Shown in pieces: positions 26,625 to 36,921 of a stretch of 64,000 nucleotides of DNA. The notes beneath the pieces were generated by a model. It made no database searches. It was not told the DNA's origin and saw nothing but the letters and a program-made list of their open reading frames with translations. Made by a program: the position numbers and the translations under genes. The number at the start of each line of letters is the position of its first letter. Position 1 is the stretch's first letter. Source of the stretch: Helicobacter suis (GTDB lineage: Bacteria > Campylobacterota > Campylobacteria > Campylobacterales > Helicobacteraceae). The stretch covers positions 164,296-228,295 of the forward strand of contig NZ_CABIKE010000002.1 of NCBI RefSeq assembly GCF_902196135.1. The letters are read 5' to 3'.

Positions 26625-27614
26625 CTACAAAATCCCCCTCTTTTCTAGTAATGCCACAATTTTAGCGCCTAGAGAACTCATAGGTATTTGCTTGAGACTA
26701 GCTAAAGCTACAACTACTAGGTTTTCTGGTTGTAGATCCTCTAAAGTAGCTTGATAAAGCCAAACTTGCACGCGGTACTTGGTATAGCTATGCCGCACAC
26801 TCCCTAAGAGAGGCAAGGGTATTAAATCCTGCTTTTTTAAGAGAGGAAATTGGTAGAGGTGGGCATATAAACCCTTTTGTGTGTAGGTGAGGTATAAATT
26901 CTTTGTTTCTACACACACCCCGTAGTGTTTTGTAATGGGAATACTGGGGGTTTTTTTCACCACACTAAAACGCTCTATATTTTCTTTACCACAGCAACTA
27001 AAACTTAAGGGGCAAATGTGGCAACTAGGCTTAGGGGTGCAGACAAGCGCACCTAAATCAATGAGAGCTTGGTTATGATCAAAAGAATTAGTTGGATTAA
27101 CAAAGGCTCTAGCCTTGTCTTGCAGGAGGGTTTTAAGATTCTTGCTTTTTAAATCTAGTCCAAATAAGCGCAAAAGCACACGCGAGACATTGGTATCTAG
27201 CACGCCCACATTTTGCCTAAATCCAAAACATAAAATCGCGCTTGCGCTGTATGCTCCAATACCGGGCAGGGCTAATAGGTCTGTATAATTAGAAGGCAAA
27301 CAACCCCCATATTTTTGGCAACAAATCTGCGCGCTTTTATGTAAATTTTTAGCACGGGCATAATAACCTAGACCTTTCCATAAAAGTAAAACCCGGTCTA
27401 AAGGGGCATTTGCTAAATCTATTAGAGTGGGGAAGGCCTGCAAAAAGGGGAGATAAAATTTGTCTAACACAACCTCAATTTGGGTTTGCTGGGACATGAT
27501 CTCAGAAACATAAATTTCATAAGGGGCATTGGGGCCTGTAAGGTTTCTAATCAGCATACTTTTACGCCCATGTGTTTGATACCAGACTAATAAAGCCTCT
27601 TGTAAAACTTTCAT
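26625..27614 (-). CDS. mutY: A/G-specific adenine glycosylase MutY
   Basis: 329 residues. It has the catalytic helix YVSEIMSQQTQIEVV, the HhH motif LLALPGIGAYSASAIL and the catalytic Asp in GVLDTNVSRVLLRLFG. The 4Fe-4S Cys cluster reads VCTPKPSCHICPLSFSC; its first spacing is five residues rather than the usual six. The C-terminal NUDIX-like 8-oxoG recognition domain is present. It removes A opposite 8-oxoG. It lies 2 bp downstream of the GT25 gene on the same strand. Confidence 0.94.
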   Translation of the reverse strand: MKVLQEALLVWYQTHGRKSMLIRNLTGPNAPYEIYVSEIMSQQTQIEVVLDKFYLPFLQAFPTLIDLANAPLDRVLLLWKGLGYYARAKNLHKSAQICCQKYGGCLPSNYTDLLALPGIGAYSASAILCFGFRQNVGVLDTNVSRVLLRLFGLDLKSKNLKTLLQDKARAFVNPTNSFDHNQALIDLGALVCTPKPSCHICPLSFSCCGKENIERFSVVKKTPSIPITKHYGVCVETKNLYLTYTQKGLYAHLYQFPLLKKQDLIPLPLLGSVRHSYTKYRVQVWLYQATLEDLQPENLVVVALASLKQIPMSSLGAKIVALLEKRGIL

Positions 27615-27616
27615 GT

Positions 27617-28396
27617 TTAGGTGTACTTGACATATAAATGATTAATCCGTCTAAGTAGGCGTATGCCGATAGAGAATTTTTCTTGATTAAGTCGTTCTAT
27701 GTTCGAGCCATTGGGTTTTTCAGCAATAGCAAAAGGTTCTAATACAAAATTAGAGATGCCATGTAGGTAGGGATGATCCATTAACATATCCACCGGTATC
27801 ACCCACTTGGCGCTAGCCTTAATAAAAGTCATGGCAGCTTGTGGGGTTAAACAATAGCCTTGAGTGCCTTTCCCATCTACTGGACCTACAATTTGGAGTA
27901 CACGCGTAAAATGCGTTGGTTTTTTGACAAGTTCAAATAGATGCATTAGCCGTACATAGCCTAGTGTATGGATATGTTCTTCTAAAAAATCTAAAGATTG
28001 CCAAAAGCAGGGCTCTAGTTCTATATCATCTTCTAGTATCACAATGGGTTCATTGTATTCCAAACACCTATACCACAGGCAAAAGTGGCTGGCATAACAC
28101 CCTAATTCTCCTAAACTCATGTATTTGCCTTTATATTTTAGCGCATAGAAATAGGCACTCAAAGTATCCTTAATATTAGGGGTAACTCCACAACTTGGGT
28201 GGGTAAAACAGGGGTGTAAATGGGCTTTAACTAAAGGGTGTAACCCCGTTTTAGTTTTAGAATAAATGGCATCAAAAATTTCTACACTATGCTTAGAAGA
28301 AGTGTTTAAACTCTTTTTTAAATAACTAATATCGCGCTCAAAGAGCTGGTGTTCTTGGCAGGTTTTTGAGGAAAGGTGGATTAGAAAAATACGCAT
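27617..28396 (-). CDS. GT25-family LPS glycosyltransferase
   Basis: 259 residues. It starts with the GT25 signature MRIFLIHLSSKT, has LGELGCYASHFCLWYRCLE and the metal-binding EDDI motif (PIVILEDDIELEP), then GTQGYCLTPQAAMTFI. Helicobacter GT25 enzymes add galactose, or related sugars, to LPS. A paralogue lies at 51977-52846. It is divergent from the aminotransferase gene that starts 48 bp away. Confidence 0.88.
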   Translation of the reverse strand: MRIFLIHLSSKTCQEHQLFERDISYLKKSLNTSSKHSVEIFDAIYSKTKTGLHPLVKAHLHPCFTHPSCGVTPNIKDTLSAYFYALKYKGKYMSLGELGCYASHFCLWYRCLEYNEPIVILEDDIELEPCFWQSLDFLEEHIHTLGYVRLMHLFELVKKPTHFTRVLQIVGPVDGKGTQGYCLTPQAAMTFIKASAKWVIPVDMLMDHPYLHGISNFVLEPFAIAEKPNGSNIERLNQEKFSIGIRLLRRINHLYVKYT

Positions 28397-28444
28397 AGCA
28401 ACTCCAAAATGGTGTATTATAGTGCTTTTTTCTTAAGGTTATAC

Positions 28445-29563
28445 ATGCCCTATAAATACCCGTTTTTAGACTTAGTAGCCATAAATGCACCCTATCAAGA
28501 AGCTTTTAAACTCCAGCTGCAAGCACATTTAAAGAATGCCCATTTTATTAGCGGTCCTGCGCACTCACAATTTTTACAAGCCTTTAGCCAGTACTGCCAA
28601 AGCCCGCATGCCATAGGTGTAAATAGTGGGTTAGACGCGCTCACTTTAATGCTAAAAGCCTACCAGATTTTAGGGCTTTTGCCACAAGGAAGTGGGGTAC
28701 TATTGCCCTCTTTTACTTTCATAGCCACAGCCCAAGCGATCTTACACAATGCTTTAGTGCCACAATTTGTTGATATAGGCAAAGACTATCTCCTAGACCC
28801 CTGCGCATTAGAAGCTAGCGCTACGCCCCAAACTAAAGCGATTTTGGTAGTGCATTTATATGGTCAAGTGGCCAATATGCAGGCTATTAAGGCAATTGCT
28901 AATAAACATGGGTGGCTCGTGCTAGAGGATTGTGCCCAAGCAACAGGGGCGCTATATGCACAACAAAGGGTGGGTAGTTTAGGGCATGCAGGCGCTTTTA
29001 GTTTTTATCCAAGCAAAAATTTAGGGGCACTTGGAGATGGGGGGTGTGTGCTAAGTTCTAATAGCCAGCTAATAGAAACAATCCGTGTATTAAGCAATAA
29101 CGGCTCACCAGATAAAAAAGACTCGTTATATTTAGGTTATAACTCTAGGTTAGATAGCATTCAAGCTAGTTTTTTACATGTGAAATTGCCCCATTTAGAT
29201 ACCCACAATGCTAAACGGCGCGCTTTAGCCCAAATTTATTTAGATACCATTAATAACCCTTATGTGTATTTGCCAAGTGTGCACAATATAGAAGAACATG
29301 TATTCCATCTCTTTGTGATTCGTATCTCTCAAGGTCTGCGCTCACAAATGCAAAAACATTTAGCTAGTTATTCTATAGAGACGCGTATCCACTATCCCAT
29401 TCCCATACACCTACAACGCACCTTTAAAGAATATGCTAATTTATCACTACCCTACACTACGCGCTATTCTCAAGAAGTTTTAAGTTTGCCTATTAGCCCC
29501 ACTCAAAGCATAGAAGATACGCTTTTTATCGCTAAGGCGATCAATGCTTTTAAACCTATCTGA
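28445..29563 (+). CDS. DegT/DnrJ-family sugar aminotransferase
   Basis: 372 residues from the ATG at 28445, chosen because AAGG lies 6 bp upstream and the product then starts with the family's MPYKYPFLDL. A further-upstream GTG gives an unlikely leader. PLP enzyme motifs are VNSGLDALTLMLKAY, LPSFTFIATAQAIL, VLEDCAQATGA and the PLP lysine in FSFYPSKNLGALGDGG. Such enzymes aminate nucleotide-linked keto sugars at C3 or C4 (FdtB/WecE types). TGTATTAT (28413-28420) is an extended -10. It probably supplies an amino sugar for LPS. Confidence 0.9.
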   Translation: MPYKYPFLDLVAINAPYQEAFKLQLQAHLKNAHFISGPAHSQFLQAFSQYCQSPHAIGVNSGLDALTLMLKAYQILGLLPQGSGVLLPSFTFIATAQAILHNALVPQFVDIGKDYLLDPCALEASATPQTKAILVVHLYGQVANMQAIKAIANKHGWLVLEDCAQATGALYAQQRVGSLGHAGAFSFYPSKNLGALGDGGCVLSSNSQLIETIRVLSNNGSPDKKDSLYLGYNSRLDSIQASFLHVKLPHLDTHNAKRRALAQIYLDTINNPYVYLPSVHNIEEHVFHLFVIRISQGLRSQMQKHLASYSIETRIHYPIPIHLQRTFKEYANLSLPYTTRYSQEVLSLPISPTQSIEDTLFIAKAINAFKPI

Positions 29564-29643
29564 ATTTTATAAGGACTTTTTATACTCTCCTTAAGCCTCT
29601 TTTAGCCATGCTTGTTTCTAAAAATTCTTAAATAGGTGCGTTA

Positions 29644-30144
29644 ATGCTGAAAACTTTTTTAATCGGGATTGTAGCGGGTGTTTTTGGGGCTATTGTAAAA
29701 TGGGGCTGGGAAGTTCCTTTCCCACCTAGAAACCCTCATATCCCCTGGCCTCCTGATGCCATGCAAAGAATTACACCTCCACAGATTTTATTAGAACAAT
29801 TGCACCTACCCACAGATTGGAGCTACACCTTTTCAGGTATCCACTTACCCCTTTCTATTTTCATCGTGCATGTAGGCTTTTCTATCACTTTTGCTATCCT
29901 TTATTGCTTGTTAGCTGAAAAATGGAAAATAGTGAGTGTGTATCGGGGGGCTGTTTTTGGGTTTGCTGTTTATCTTTTAGCCCATGTTCTTGTCATGCCA
30001 CTTATTGCTGAAGTGCCACCCCTCTTCTTAATCCCATTTGAGGAAAATCTATCTGAACTTTTTGGGCACATTATGTGGCTTTGGAGTATAGAACTTGTGC
30101 GCTGTGATTTAAAGAGTAGATTTTCTCAATCATCTACTACCTGA
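29644..30144 (+). CDS. YagU-family inner-membrane protein (DUF1440)
   Basis: 166 residues with three or four membrane helices. The family's start MLKTFLIGIVAGVFGAIVKWGWE and the conserved PPRNP..PWPP segment are clear. E. coli YagU is linked to acid survival; that role would suit a gastric bacterium but is only inferred. It is convergent with the SDR gene (3 bp apart). Confidence 0.8.
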   Translation: MLKTFLIGIVAGVFGAIVKWGWEVPFPPRNPHIPWPPDAMQRITPPQILLEQLHLPTDWSYTFSGIHLPLSIFIVHVGFSITFAILYCLLAEKWKIVSVYRGAVFGFAVYLLAHVLVMPLIAEVPPLFLIPFEENLSELFGHIMWLWSIELVRCDLKSRFSQSSTT

Positions 30145-30147
30145 AGT

Positions 30148-30960
30148 TTATTTGATTTGGCTAAGCATTAGAGCATCATAGGCACGATCCCCAAAAATTT
30201 GGCGCAAATACACTAAAAAACATGCTGCCTGCCCAACTAAGTAACGCGTTTTTGGATTACTAGCACTGATGATCTTTTGGATAGTCTTTGAAATAATTTT
30301 TGGATTAGAGCCTTTCATGGGTGGATTCTCCATAGCTTTTATATAGGCCTTTACCATTCTCTGATAAGGGCCATTTTGTGATTGCATAGAAAAGTAATCC
30401 TGCACACCTTGAGCAAACCCGGTGTTGATCACACCGGGTTCTAAAACAACAACATGGATACCAAATTCTTTAAGTTCTAAACGCAAACAATCGCTATAGC
30501 CTTCAATGGCGTGTTTACTCGCATGGTAGAAAGCACCTAGAGGCGTGTAAATTTTCCCACCCATAGAGGAGGTGTTGATAATAAGGCCACTGCGTTTTTC
30601 GCGCATGTAGGGCAAAACTTTTTGTGTTAAACGGATCACACCATAGAAATTAACCTCAAATTGTTGTTGGATTTTCTCCATAGACAACTCCTCTACCGGA
30701 CCATAAAGACCATAGCCTGCATTGTTCCAAAGTACATCAATACGGCCCTGTTCTTTTATCACCTGCGCAACAACAGACTCAATATCTGATTCATTTCTCA
30801 CATCCATTTTAAGAACATGCCCGCCTAATTGCTCTAAATCTTGCATTTTATCTACACTGCGCGCTACACAATAAACAATATACCCGGCTTGGATTAAATC
30901 TTTAGCTGCAACCTTACCCATACCCGAGGAGGCACCGGTGATTAAGAGTACTTTTTGCAT
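30148..30960 (-). CDS. Short-chain dehydrogenase/reductase
   Basis: 270 residues of the classical SDR type. The cofactor motif is LITGASSGMGKVAAKDL, the stabilising motif WNNAGYGLYG, and the catalytic pair sits in YHASKHAIEGYSDCLRLE. The substrate is not deducible. The ATG is preceded by AGGAGG. It is isolated from its neighbours by about 200 bp upstream. Confidence 0.9.
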   Translation of the reverse strand: MQKVLLITGASSGMGKVAAKDLIQAGYIVYCVARSVDKMQDLEQLGGHVLKMDVRNESDIESVVAQVIKEQGRIDVLWNNAGYGLYGPVEELSMEKIQQQFEVNFYGVIRLTQKVLPYMREKRSGLIINTSSMGGKIYTPLGAFYHASKHAIEGYSDCLRLELKEFGIHVVVLEPGVINTGFAQGVQDYFSMQSQNGPYQRMVKAYIKAMENPPMKGSNPKIISKTIQKIISASNPKTRYLVGQAACFLVYLRQIFGDRAYDALMLSQIK

Positions 30961-31033
30961 CTAAACCTCCTAAAATTTAATTTGTGTTAGCGGATTAGTA
31001 CTTTATTTTGGTTAACAATTTATTAAATGTTTA

Positions 31034-31159
31034 TTACTCGCCCGTCTTAAATCTCTTTCTAAACTCTGGAGTAGCAAAAAGCAAAAAGTCCGGTTTTTCT
31101 AATTGCGTGTTAAAGCCTTTATAAAATTCAGTGCTAGGGGTGGTTTGCTTAGATCGGAG
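31034..31159 (-). pseudogene. Open extension in frame with thiL after its stop
   Basis: Directly after the thiL TAG the same frame stays open for 41 codons and reads like real protein (STEFYKGFNTQLEKPD, FLLFATPEFRKRFKTGE), ending in TAA. It could be a nonsense-truncated part of an originally longer product or the tail of a lost gene. I do not recognise it. Confidence 0.35.
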
Positions 31160-32011
31160 CTATTTTATTGCTTTATGCCAAATCTTAGCTTTGTAGCGTG
31201 ATTTTCCCCGCACCACACGCCCTACAAAGCTAAGCTTAATGCGATGTCTTTTTGCTCGCTGGATTAACGCATGTTTGTTTTGTACTGGCAAACACAAAAG
31301 CATTTCATATTCCTCGCCACTTAAAAAAGCGCGCTGGTAGGGATTTATCAGCTTGCAATGTAATTGATTAAGCTGTGATAAGCGGTTACACTCGGCTAAA
31401 AGGCCATCAGAAATATCTAACCCAGCGTGTAAAAGGGGGCGTATTGTTTGCAGAAAAGGGGCTAGATTTTTGAGTGCTGGTTTATAAAATTTAGAGTGGC
31501 CTGCAACCCTCCCACCTCTAAGCAAAGTCTGCAAGGCTTTATCACTCTCTCCAAGCCTGCCGGTGTGTACTAATAAATCTCCAAGCCGTATTTTTTGCCG
31601 TAAAAGAGGCTTTGCACTATTGGCTAAAAGTGTAATGGCTAAACTCAAACTTTTTGAAACAATCGTATCCCCACCTACAATCTGGATTTTAAACTCTTGA
31701 CAAGCCTTTTGTAGACCTAGCACTAGCTCTTTTATTTCTAGTGGGCTAAAGTTTTCTGGGAGTTGTAACCCTAAAAGGGCATATTTGGGTACAGCACAAA
31801 GCGCGATCGCATCTGAAATATTAACCGCTAGGGCTTTATAGCCTATTTGTTCTAAAGTAAACCATTCTCGTTTAAAGTGCACTCCCTCAGTAAAAAGATC
31901 AAGCATATAAAGGGGATTTTTAAAAGAAGGCAAAACCACCCCATCATCTCCTAACCCAAAGGTTATCCCACTTTGCTCTAAAATTTGTAAAAAGACGCGT
32001 TCTAAATCCAC
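31160..32011 (-). CDS. thiL: Thiamine-monophosphate kinase
   Basis: 283 residues, about 40 shorter than E. coli ThiL. It starts at a GTG. The metal-binding GLGDDGVVL, LDLFTEGVHFKREWFT, AVNISDAIALCAVP, IVGGDTIVSKSL, and the kinase motifs LDISDGLLAECNRL and LSGEEYEMLLCLP are all present. It phosphorylates thiamine-P to the diphosphate cofactor. It begins 1 bp after nadC on the same strand. The frame remains open for 41 codons past the stop. Confidence 0.9.
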   Translation of the reverse strand: MDLERVFLQILEQSGITFGLGDDGVVLPSFKNPLYMLDLFTEGVHFKREWFTLEQIGYKALAVNISDAIALCAVPKYALLGLQLPENFSPLEIKELVLGLQKACQEFKIQIVGGDTIVSKSLSLAITLLANSAKPLLRQKIRLGDLLVHTGRLGESDKALQTLLRGGRVAGHSKFYKPALKNLAPFLQTIRPLLHAGLDISDGLLAECNRLSQLNQLHCKLINPYQRAFLSGEEYEMLLCLPVQNKHALIQRAKRHRIKLSFVGRVVRGKSRYKAKIWHKAIK

Positions 32012-32012
32012 A

Positions 32013-32855
<843 letters not shown>

Positions 32856-32910
32856 TTAAGATTAAGTCTTAGTTATAAAATACTATAAATCCTAATAAAA
32901 TCATATAAAA

Positions 32911-33729
32911 CTAAGAAATATCAGGTTGCTTAAAGGTAGCAATGGGAGTTGCAAAAGAGATTTCTTGACCTTGAAGAGAGTCAAATGTACTACTATTTTG
33001 CACAAAAAGTACCACACTAGAACCCATTTCAAAACGCCCTAGTTCTGCTCCTTTGGCAATATTAATAGGGGGGTTGTAGGTATAAATTTTAGGCTCTTTG
33101 TGCACGCGGGCGTTGGTGTGAATTGTATCATCAAAATTAAGCACAATCTGTCCCACATTCAAAGCCCCTATAGCCACAAAATACAACAACTGCCCCCGCA
33201 CATCTGTTGCTACCACCACTACCCGCTCATTGCGGATAAATGCATTACGGTAGCGGTATTGGTTAAGCGCAGCAGGATTAACGCTTAAGAGTTCCCCGCA
33301 AAAGTGGCGTACTTCTACAATTTGTAAATCACAGGGGGCATGGAAGCGGTGGTAATTTTTAGGTGAGAGATAAAAATTAAAATAAAGATAATTTGTTAAA
33401 ACCTCTTTTTGACCCAACAATTGCCCTACTTGATAATACATGCCCTTAATCTGGAGGGCTAAGTTATAAGTAACGGGCGCACAGACTGTGATGAGAGCAT
33501 CGCAAGGGGCGATCAAAATTTCTCTGTTTGGATCAATAAAACGAGGGGTTTGTAAAGCGCGGGTAAAAAGGGCATTAAGCGTAGGATAAGACTCTATGGG
33601 AGCAAAACCATCTAAATTGATCTTAAAAAGAGAAACATAAATTTGATTAATAAGCCTTTGGATGGGTTTGGGGAAGGGGTAGCGGGCAAATTTACCAAAG
33701 AGTCTAGATAAAGTATTGCTAGTAGCCAT
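32911..33729 (-). CDS. psd: Phosphatidylserine decarboxylase proenzyme
   Basis: 272 residues. It has the family blocks FNFYLSPKNYHRFHAPCD and VGALNVGQI-like FVAIGALNVGQIVL. The self-cleavage site that creates the pyruvoyl group is GRFEMGSSVVLFVQ, where Ser after Gly is the cleavage residue. It converts PS to phosphatidylethanolamine in the inner membrane. It overlaps the next upstream gene by 1 bp and heads the downstream end of a long minus-strand run from nnrDE. Confidence 0.93.
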   Translation of the reverse strand: MATSNTLSRLFGKFARYPFPKPIQRLINQIYVSLFKINLDGFAPIESYPTLNALFTRALQTPRFIDPNREILIAPCDALITVCAPVTYNLALQIKGMYYQVGQLLGQKEVLTNYLYFNFYLSPKNYHRFHAPCDLQIVEVRHFCGELLSVNPAALNQYRYRNAFIRNERVVVVATDVRGQLLYFVAIGALNVGQIVLNFDDTIHTNARVHKEPKIYTYNPPINIAKGAELGRFEMGSSVVLFVQNSSTFDSLQGQEISFATPIATFKQPDIS

Positions 33730-34253
33730 TATTGTAAATCCGCCAGTTTAAGTACAAACTCAATTTGTCCTTTGCTAATGCGTAGTTCTTTTGCAATCGA
33801 ATCAATGCTATGCCCCTCTTGGAATAATTGAATCACCTTTTTTTCATCAATATCATCGCTACCTTGTGTAAAATGCCCCATTTCTTTAAATTTATTCTCT
33901 AGTACGATGAGTTTTTCCTCTAAATAATCCCTATCCTTGTGCATAGTATCTTGGATTTCTTGGAGATGGTTATAAAGATTTGTAAGGCTAGTGTTTAAAT
34001 TGGTGTTTAACTCATCTTTGACATTAGCGCTAATACTAGAGGCGTTAAATTCTGTTTGCATTTCATTTTCCTGAATCCATTTGCGGATTTTATAGATTTC
34101 TTGGTTAATGGCATCTAGGGCTTTTTCTAATTGCTTGGTTTTGCTGGCAAATTCTTTATCTTTCAAGTGGCTATAGGTGAGTAAACACACAAAAATAAGT
34201 ACCACCCCTCCCCCCACAATCCACAACAATTCATTAAAACTCAGATCCATCAC
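33729..34253 (-). CDS. Membrane-anchored coiled-coil protein with C-terminal HTH-like end
   Basis: 174 residues. There is one N-terminal membrane helix (LLWIVGGGVVLIFVCLLTY), a long coiled coil (about 30-125), and a C-terminal helix-turn-helix-like segment (VIQLFQEGHSIDSIAKELRISKGQIEFVLKLA) resembling DUF6115. It matches the H. pylori gene in the same place (HP1358). The function is unknown. Confidence 0.75.
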   Translation of the reverse strand: MMDLSFNELLWIVGGGVVLIFVCLLTYSHLKDKEFASKTKQLEKALDAINQEIYKIRKWIQENEMQTEFNASSISANVKDELNTNLNTSLTNLYNHLQEIQDTMHKDRDYLEEKLIVLENKFKEMGHFTQGSDDIDEKKVIQLFQEGHSIDSIAKELRISKGQIEFVLKLADLQ

Positions 34254-34259
34254 AAACCC

Positions 34260-34778
34260 TTACTTTTTTAAACTTTCTAATTCAACTTGGACGATATAAC
34301 TATCCCAATCGCGTACATCACCAGCATGCATGCGTTCAATGCTTAACATCTTAGAATCAAAAGCCCTAGCCATTAAGGCGATGCGTTTATAAGGCATGTG
34401 GGGGAATTTTAAGCGCATGTAATAAAGTGTATCTACAATAAAAACCTGCTCTCTCACCCCTAAAACCCCATGCCCTAGCACGCTAATATTGATGCGATCT
34501 TCTAAAGCAATATACTCCATGTCTCTCTCATGGATATATTGCTCTAAACGATCTAATTTTTTATAAATTTCAGATAATGCTTTTAAAATCACATCCTCTC
34601 GTTCTTTACCATAAAACACCTCCCAAGGCACATGCAGGGCTTGGCTAGCTTGTCCTAATTGTAAAAATTCTTGATCATGGAGTGGCTTATAGGGGGCGTA
34701 TTCTACTGGCAAAGACACGCTTACTAAACGGGTAAAATACCCATGTTCTTGGCACAATTGCTTATAAGTGCTTAACAA
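34260..34778 (-). CDS. Conserved epsilonproteobacterial protein, possibly PilZ-like
   Basis: 172 residues, no signal or membrane segment. Blocks such as RLVSVSLPVEYAPYKPLHDQEF, LDRLEQYI and YIALEDRINISVLGHGVLG followed by EQVFIVDTLYYMRLKFP are strand-rich, with helices before them. The second half could be a PilZ-type barrel, but the RxxxR..DxSxxG pattern is not clearly present, so c-di-GMP binding is unproven. It corresponds in position to H. pylori HP1359 and overlaps mqnP by 17 bp. Confidence 0.65.
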   Translation of the reverse strand: MLSTYKQLCQEHGYFTRLVSVSLPVEYAPYKPLHDQEFLQLGQASQALHVPWEVFYGKEREDVILKALSEIYKKLDRLEQYIHERDMEYIALEDRINISVLGHGVLGVREQVFIVDTLYYMRLKFPHMPYKRIALMARAFDSKMLSIERMHAGDVRDWDSYIVQVELESLKK

Positions 34779-35643
34779 GCCACACTCCGCGATCTAATAC
34801 GATAAAACCTAAAAACACTAAACCCAAATACCCATTACTGACAAAAAAAGCCTTAGGGATATTTTTAAAATCACGATAAACTAGCCATTGTTCATAAATT
34901 AAAATACACAAACACACCCCCACACCCAAAGCCGCCACTAAACCTAGCTGTGCGCTGTTTACAAAACCTATCCAGCATAACACCGCTAAAGCATGGGCTA
35001 GACGTGAAAGTTTAAGGGTGATTTGCTCCCCAAAGATAGCAGGCACGGAATAAAGCCCCTCTTTGCGATCAAATTCTATATCTTGCAAAGAATAGAGTAA
35101 ATCAAAGCCAGTTACCCAAAACACCACCCCTAAAGCTAGTAACAAACTCCATAGAGGGATATAACCTAAAATAGCAATCACTCCAGCTAAGGGCGCTAAA
35201 CCTAGACAAATCCCTAAAACAAGATGTGCTAAATAGCTAAAGCGCTTCATGTAAGAATAGCCCCCTAAAATGAGTAAAAAAACAAAGGAAAGCTTAAAGG
35301 CAAGGGCATTGATCAGAAAACTCACCCATACAAAGAGAAGGGCATTAGCCAAACAAAACCCTCTTAAAGTCCAAATACCGATGCGCCCATCAACACTAGG
35401 GCGGTTATAGGTGCGGGTGTTTTTTACATCAAATTTACGATCCACAAGGCGGTTAAAACCCATAGCAAAATTACGGGCAAAGAGTAACGCCAGAGCGCAT
35501 AAAAGCAATGCTTTTAAACCAAACCACAGACTTAAACGCGCCTGCGTGCCGGAGACGACTATGGCAATTAAAATAAACATACCCGAAAAAACCGTGTGCT
35601 CAATGGCAACAAGATCGCCCAAGAGCTTAAGTTTTTTTAACAT
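34762..35643 (-). CDS. mqnP: UbiA-type prenyltransferase, probably MqnP of the futalosine menaquinone pathway
   Basis: 293 residues with eight or nine membrane helices. The two Asp-rich motifs are NRLVDRKFDVKNTRT and LLYSLQDIEFDRKEGLYSVP. It is usually annotated ubiA, but Helicobacter makes only menaquinone through futalosine, so the substrate is more likely a dihydroxynaphthoate-type ring than 4-hydroxybenzoate. It sits where H. pylori has HP1360. That pathway assignment is inferred from the genus, not from this protein. Confidence 0.85.
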   Translation of the reverse strand: MLKKLKLLGDLVAIEHTVFSGMFILIAIVVSGTQARLSLWFGLKALLLCALALLFARNFAMGFNRLVDRKFDVKNTRTYNRPSVDGRIGIWTLRGFCLANALLFVWVSFLINALAFKLSFVFLLILGGYSYMKRFSYLAHLVLGICLGLAPLAGVIAILGYIPLWSLLLALGVVFWVTGFDLLYSLQDIEFDRKEGLYSVPAIFGEQITLKLSRLAHALAVLCWIGFVNSAQLGLVAALGVGVCLCILIYEQWLVYRDFKNIPKAFFVSNGYLGLVFLGFIVLDRGVWLVKHL

Positions 35644-35679
35644 TTAAAACCTCTTTAAAGCCCCTATTTTAACATAAAA

Positions 35680-36921
35680 TCAAGAAATTAAAAGGTAGAG
35701 AAATAGGGCTAGACTGATTGTATAAAGAGCGTAGTAAGCATGGACAAATCGAATCGCTAAAAGAGAGAGAAGCCCATAAAGAGATAAAAGCCATATAGGC
35801 GTGTGGTAGTTAATTGTAGGGATATGCCATTTTAAAGTCTGGAGTAAATAAGAATCAAAGAGATTGCCACTATTAAAAAGATGCAAGATTAAGCTTAGGG
35901 GGAAAAAGAGGACAAAGACAAAAGAGAGGAGAATACCGCTGAGCTGGTAGGGGTTAAAGGGGGTAAAAAAGGCGTGCACAAGGGGGAGCATGTGTAAAAA
36001 AAGGGTAGTATTTAATAAAAAGGCATAGATTAAGGGGTGGAGTTTTGGCATGTGTTTGATAAAGAGGAAAATATAAAACACGCCCCCTACAGATAGAATA
36101 AATCCAATATTGCGCACTAGTGAAGGGAAAAGAATTAAGGATAGTAAAACCACTAGTGCTAGCAATGAAAAACTCAACAGCTCTAAACCATTATAGAGTA
36201 GAAAAAACCCCAGTAATGCCATTACAAAGGCGCGTAAAAAAGAAGGCTGGAAATGTAGCAAAAACAAGTAGCCTAAAAGCAAACACAACACCATTCCCAT
36301 TAAATCATAAGTGCGGTTGCGATAAGGAAAATAGCGTTGTTGTAGAAAGGTATAGGGGTATTTAAGAATGAGAAAAAAGAAAGCGCTTAAAATCCCTAGA
36401 TGAAAGCCACTAATGGCAATTAGATGACTGACCCCCAAACCCACCACCACTTGCCTTAAGCTTTGATTAAGAGAATCGGCTAAAAATAAGGTGCGGTAAA
36501 AATTGCCCATTAAAGGGTTAGTATGCTGGGTGTCAATAACTTTTCTTAAAGGGTTTTTAGGATCGCTTCCTTGTTCTAAAGAGAGGGAGAAAGTGTAAAA
36601 ATAACAGGATTTTAAAAATTGCCAAAACGAACAAGGCGCCATTTTACCAAAAGCGCGTACAAATTTTAGACTCAAATCTTTAATATCTTCTTTGCTGGTG
36701 GTGTAAAACACATTGTAATGGCTATCTTGTAACTTTAGCACCTGTGTAGCACCCTTGCTATACTGTAGCAACACTCGGGCATGCAAGCTTAAAGGTTTTT
36801 TATCTAAAAAGCGGTTGTATTGTTGGTATTTTAAACTTAAAGAAAAAGCAAACAGACCTAATAAAAGGCCTAGAGCACAGATCCACTCTTTAGAGGTTTG
36901 GAAAAGGGCAACAGGAGGCAT
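35680..36921 (-). CDS. comEC: ComEC/Rec2 competence DNA-uptake channel
   Basis: 413 residues, shorter than Bacillus ComEC because the C-terminal metallo-beta-lactamase domain is missing, as in H. pylori ComEC. The competence-domain signature SHLIAISGFHLGILSAFFF is intact, followed by many membrane helices. It carries single-stranded DNA across the inner membrane in transformation. It abuts dnaB (1 bp overlap), as in H. pylori. Confidence 0.9.
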   Translation of the reverse strand: MPPVALFQTSKEWICALGLLLGLFAFSLSLKYQQYNRFLDKKPLSLHARVLLQYSKGATQVLKLQDSHYNVFYTTSKEDIKDLSLKFVRAFGKMAPCSFWQFLKSCYFYTFSLSLEQGSDPKNPLRKVIDTQHTNPLMGNFYRTLFLADSLNQSLRQVVVGLGVSHLIAISGFHLGILSAFFFLILKYPYTFLQQRYFPYRNRTYDLMGMVLCLLLGYLFLLHFQPSFLRAFVMALLGFFLLYNGLELLSFSLLALVVLLSLILFPSLVRNIGFILSVGGVFYIFLFIKHMPKLHPLIYAFLLNTTLFLHMLPLVHAFFTPFNPYQLSGILLSFVFVLFFPLSLILHLFNSGNLFDSYLLQTLKWHIPTINYHTPIWLLSLYGLLSLLAIRFVHAYYALYTISLALFLYLLIS

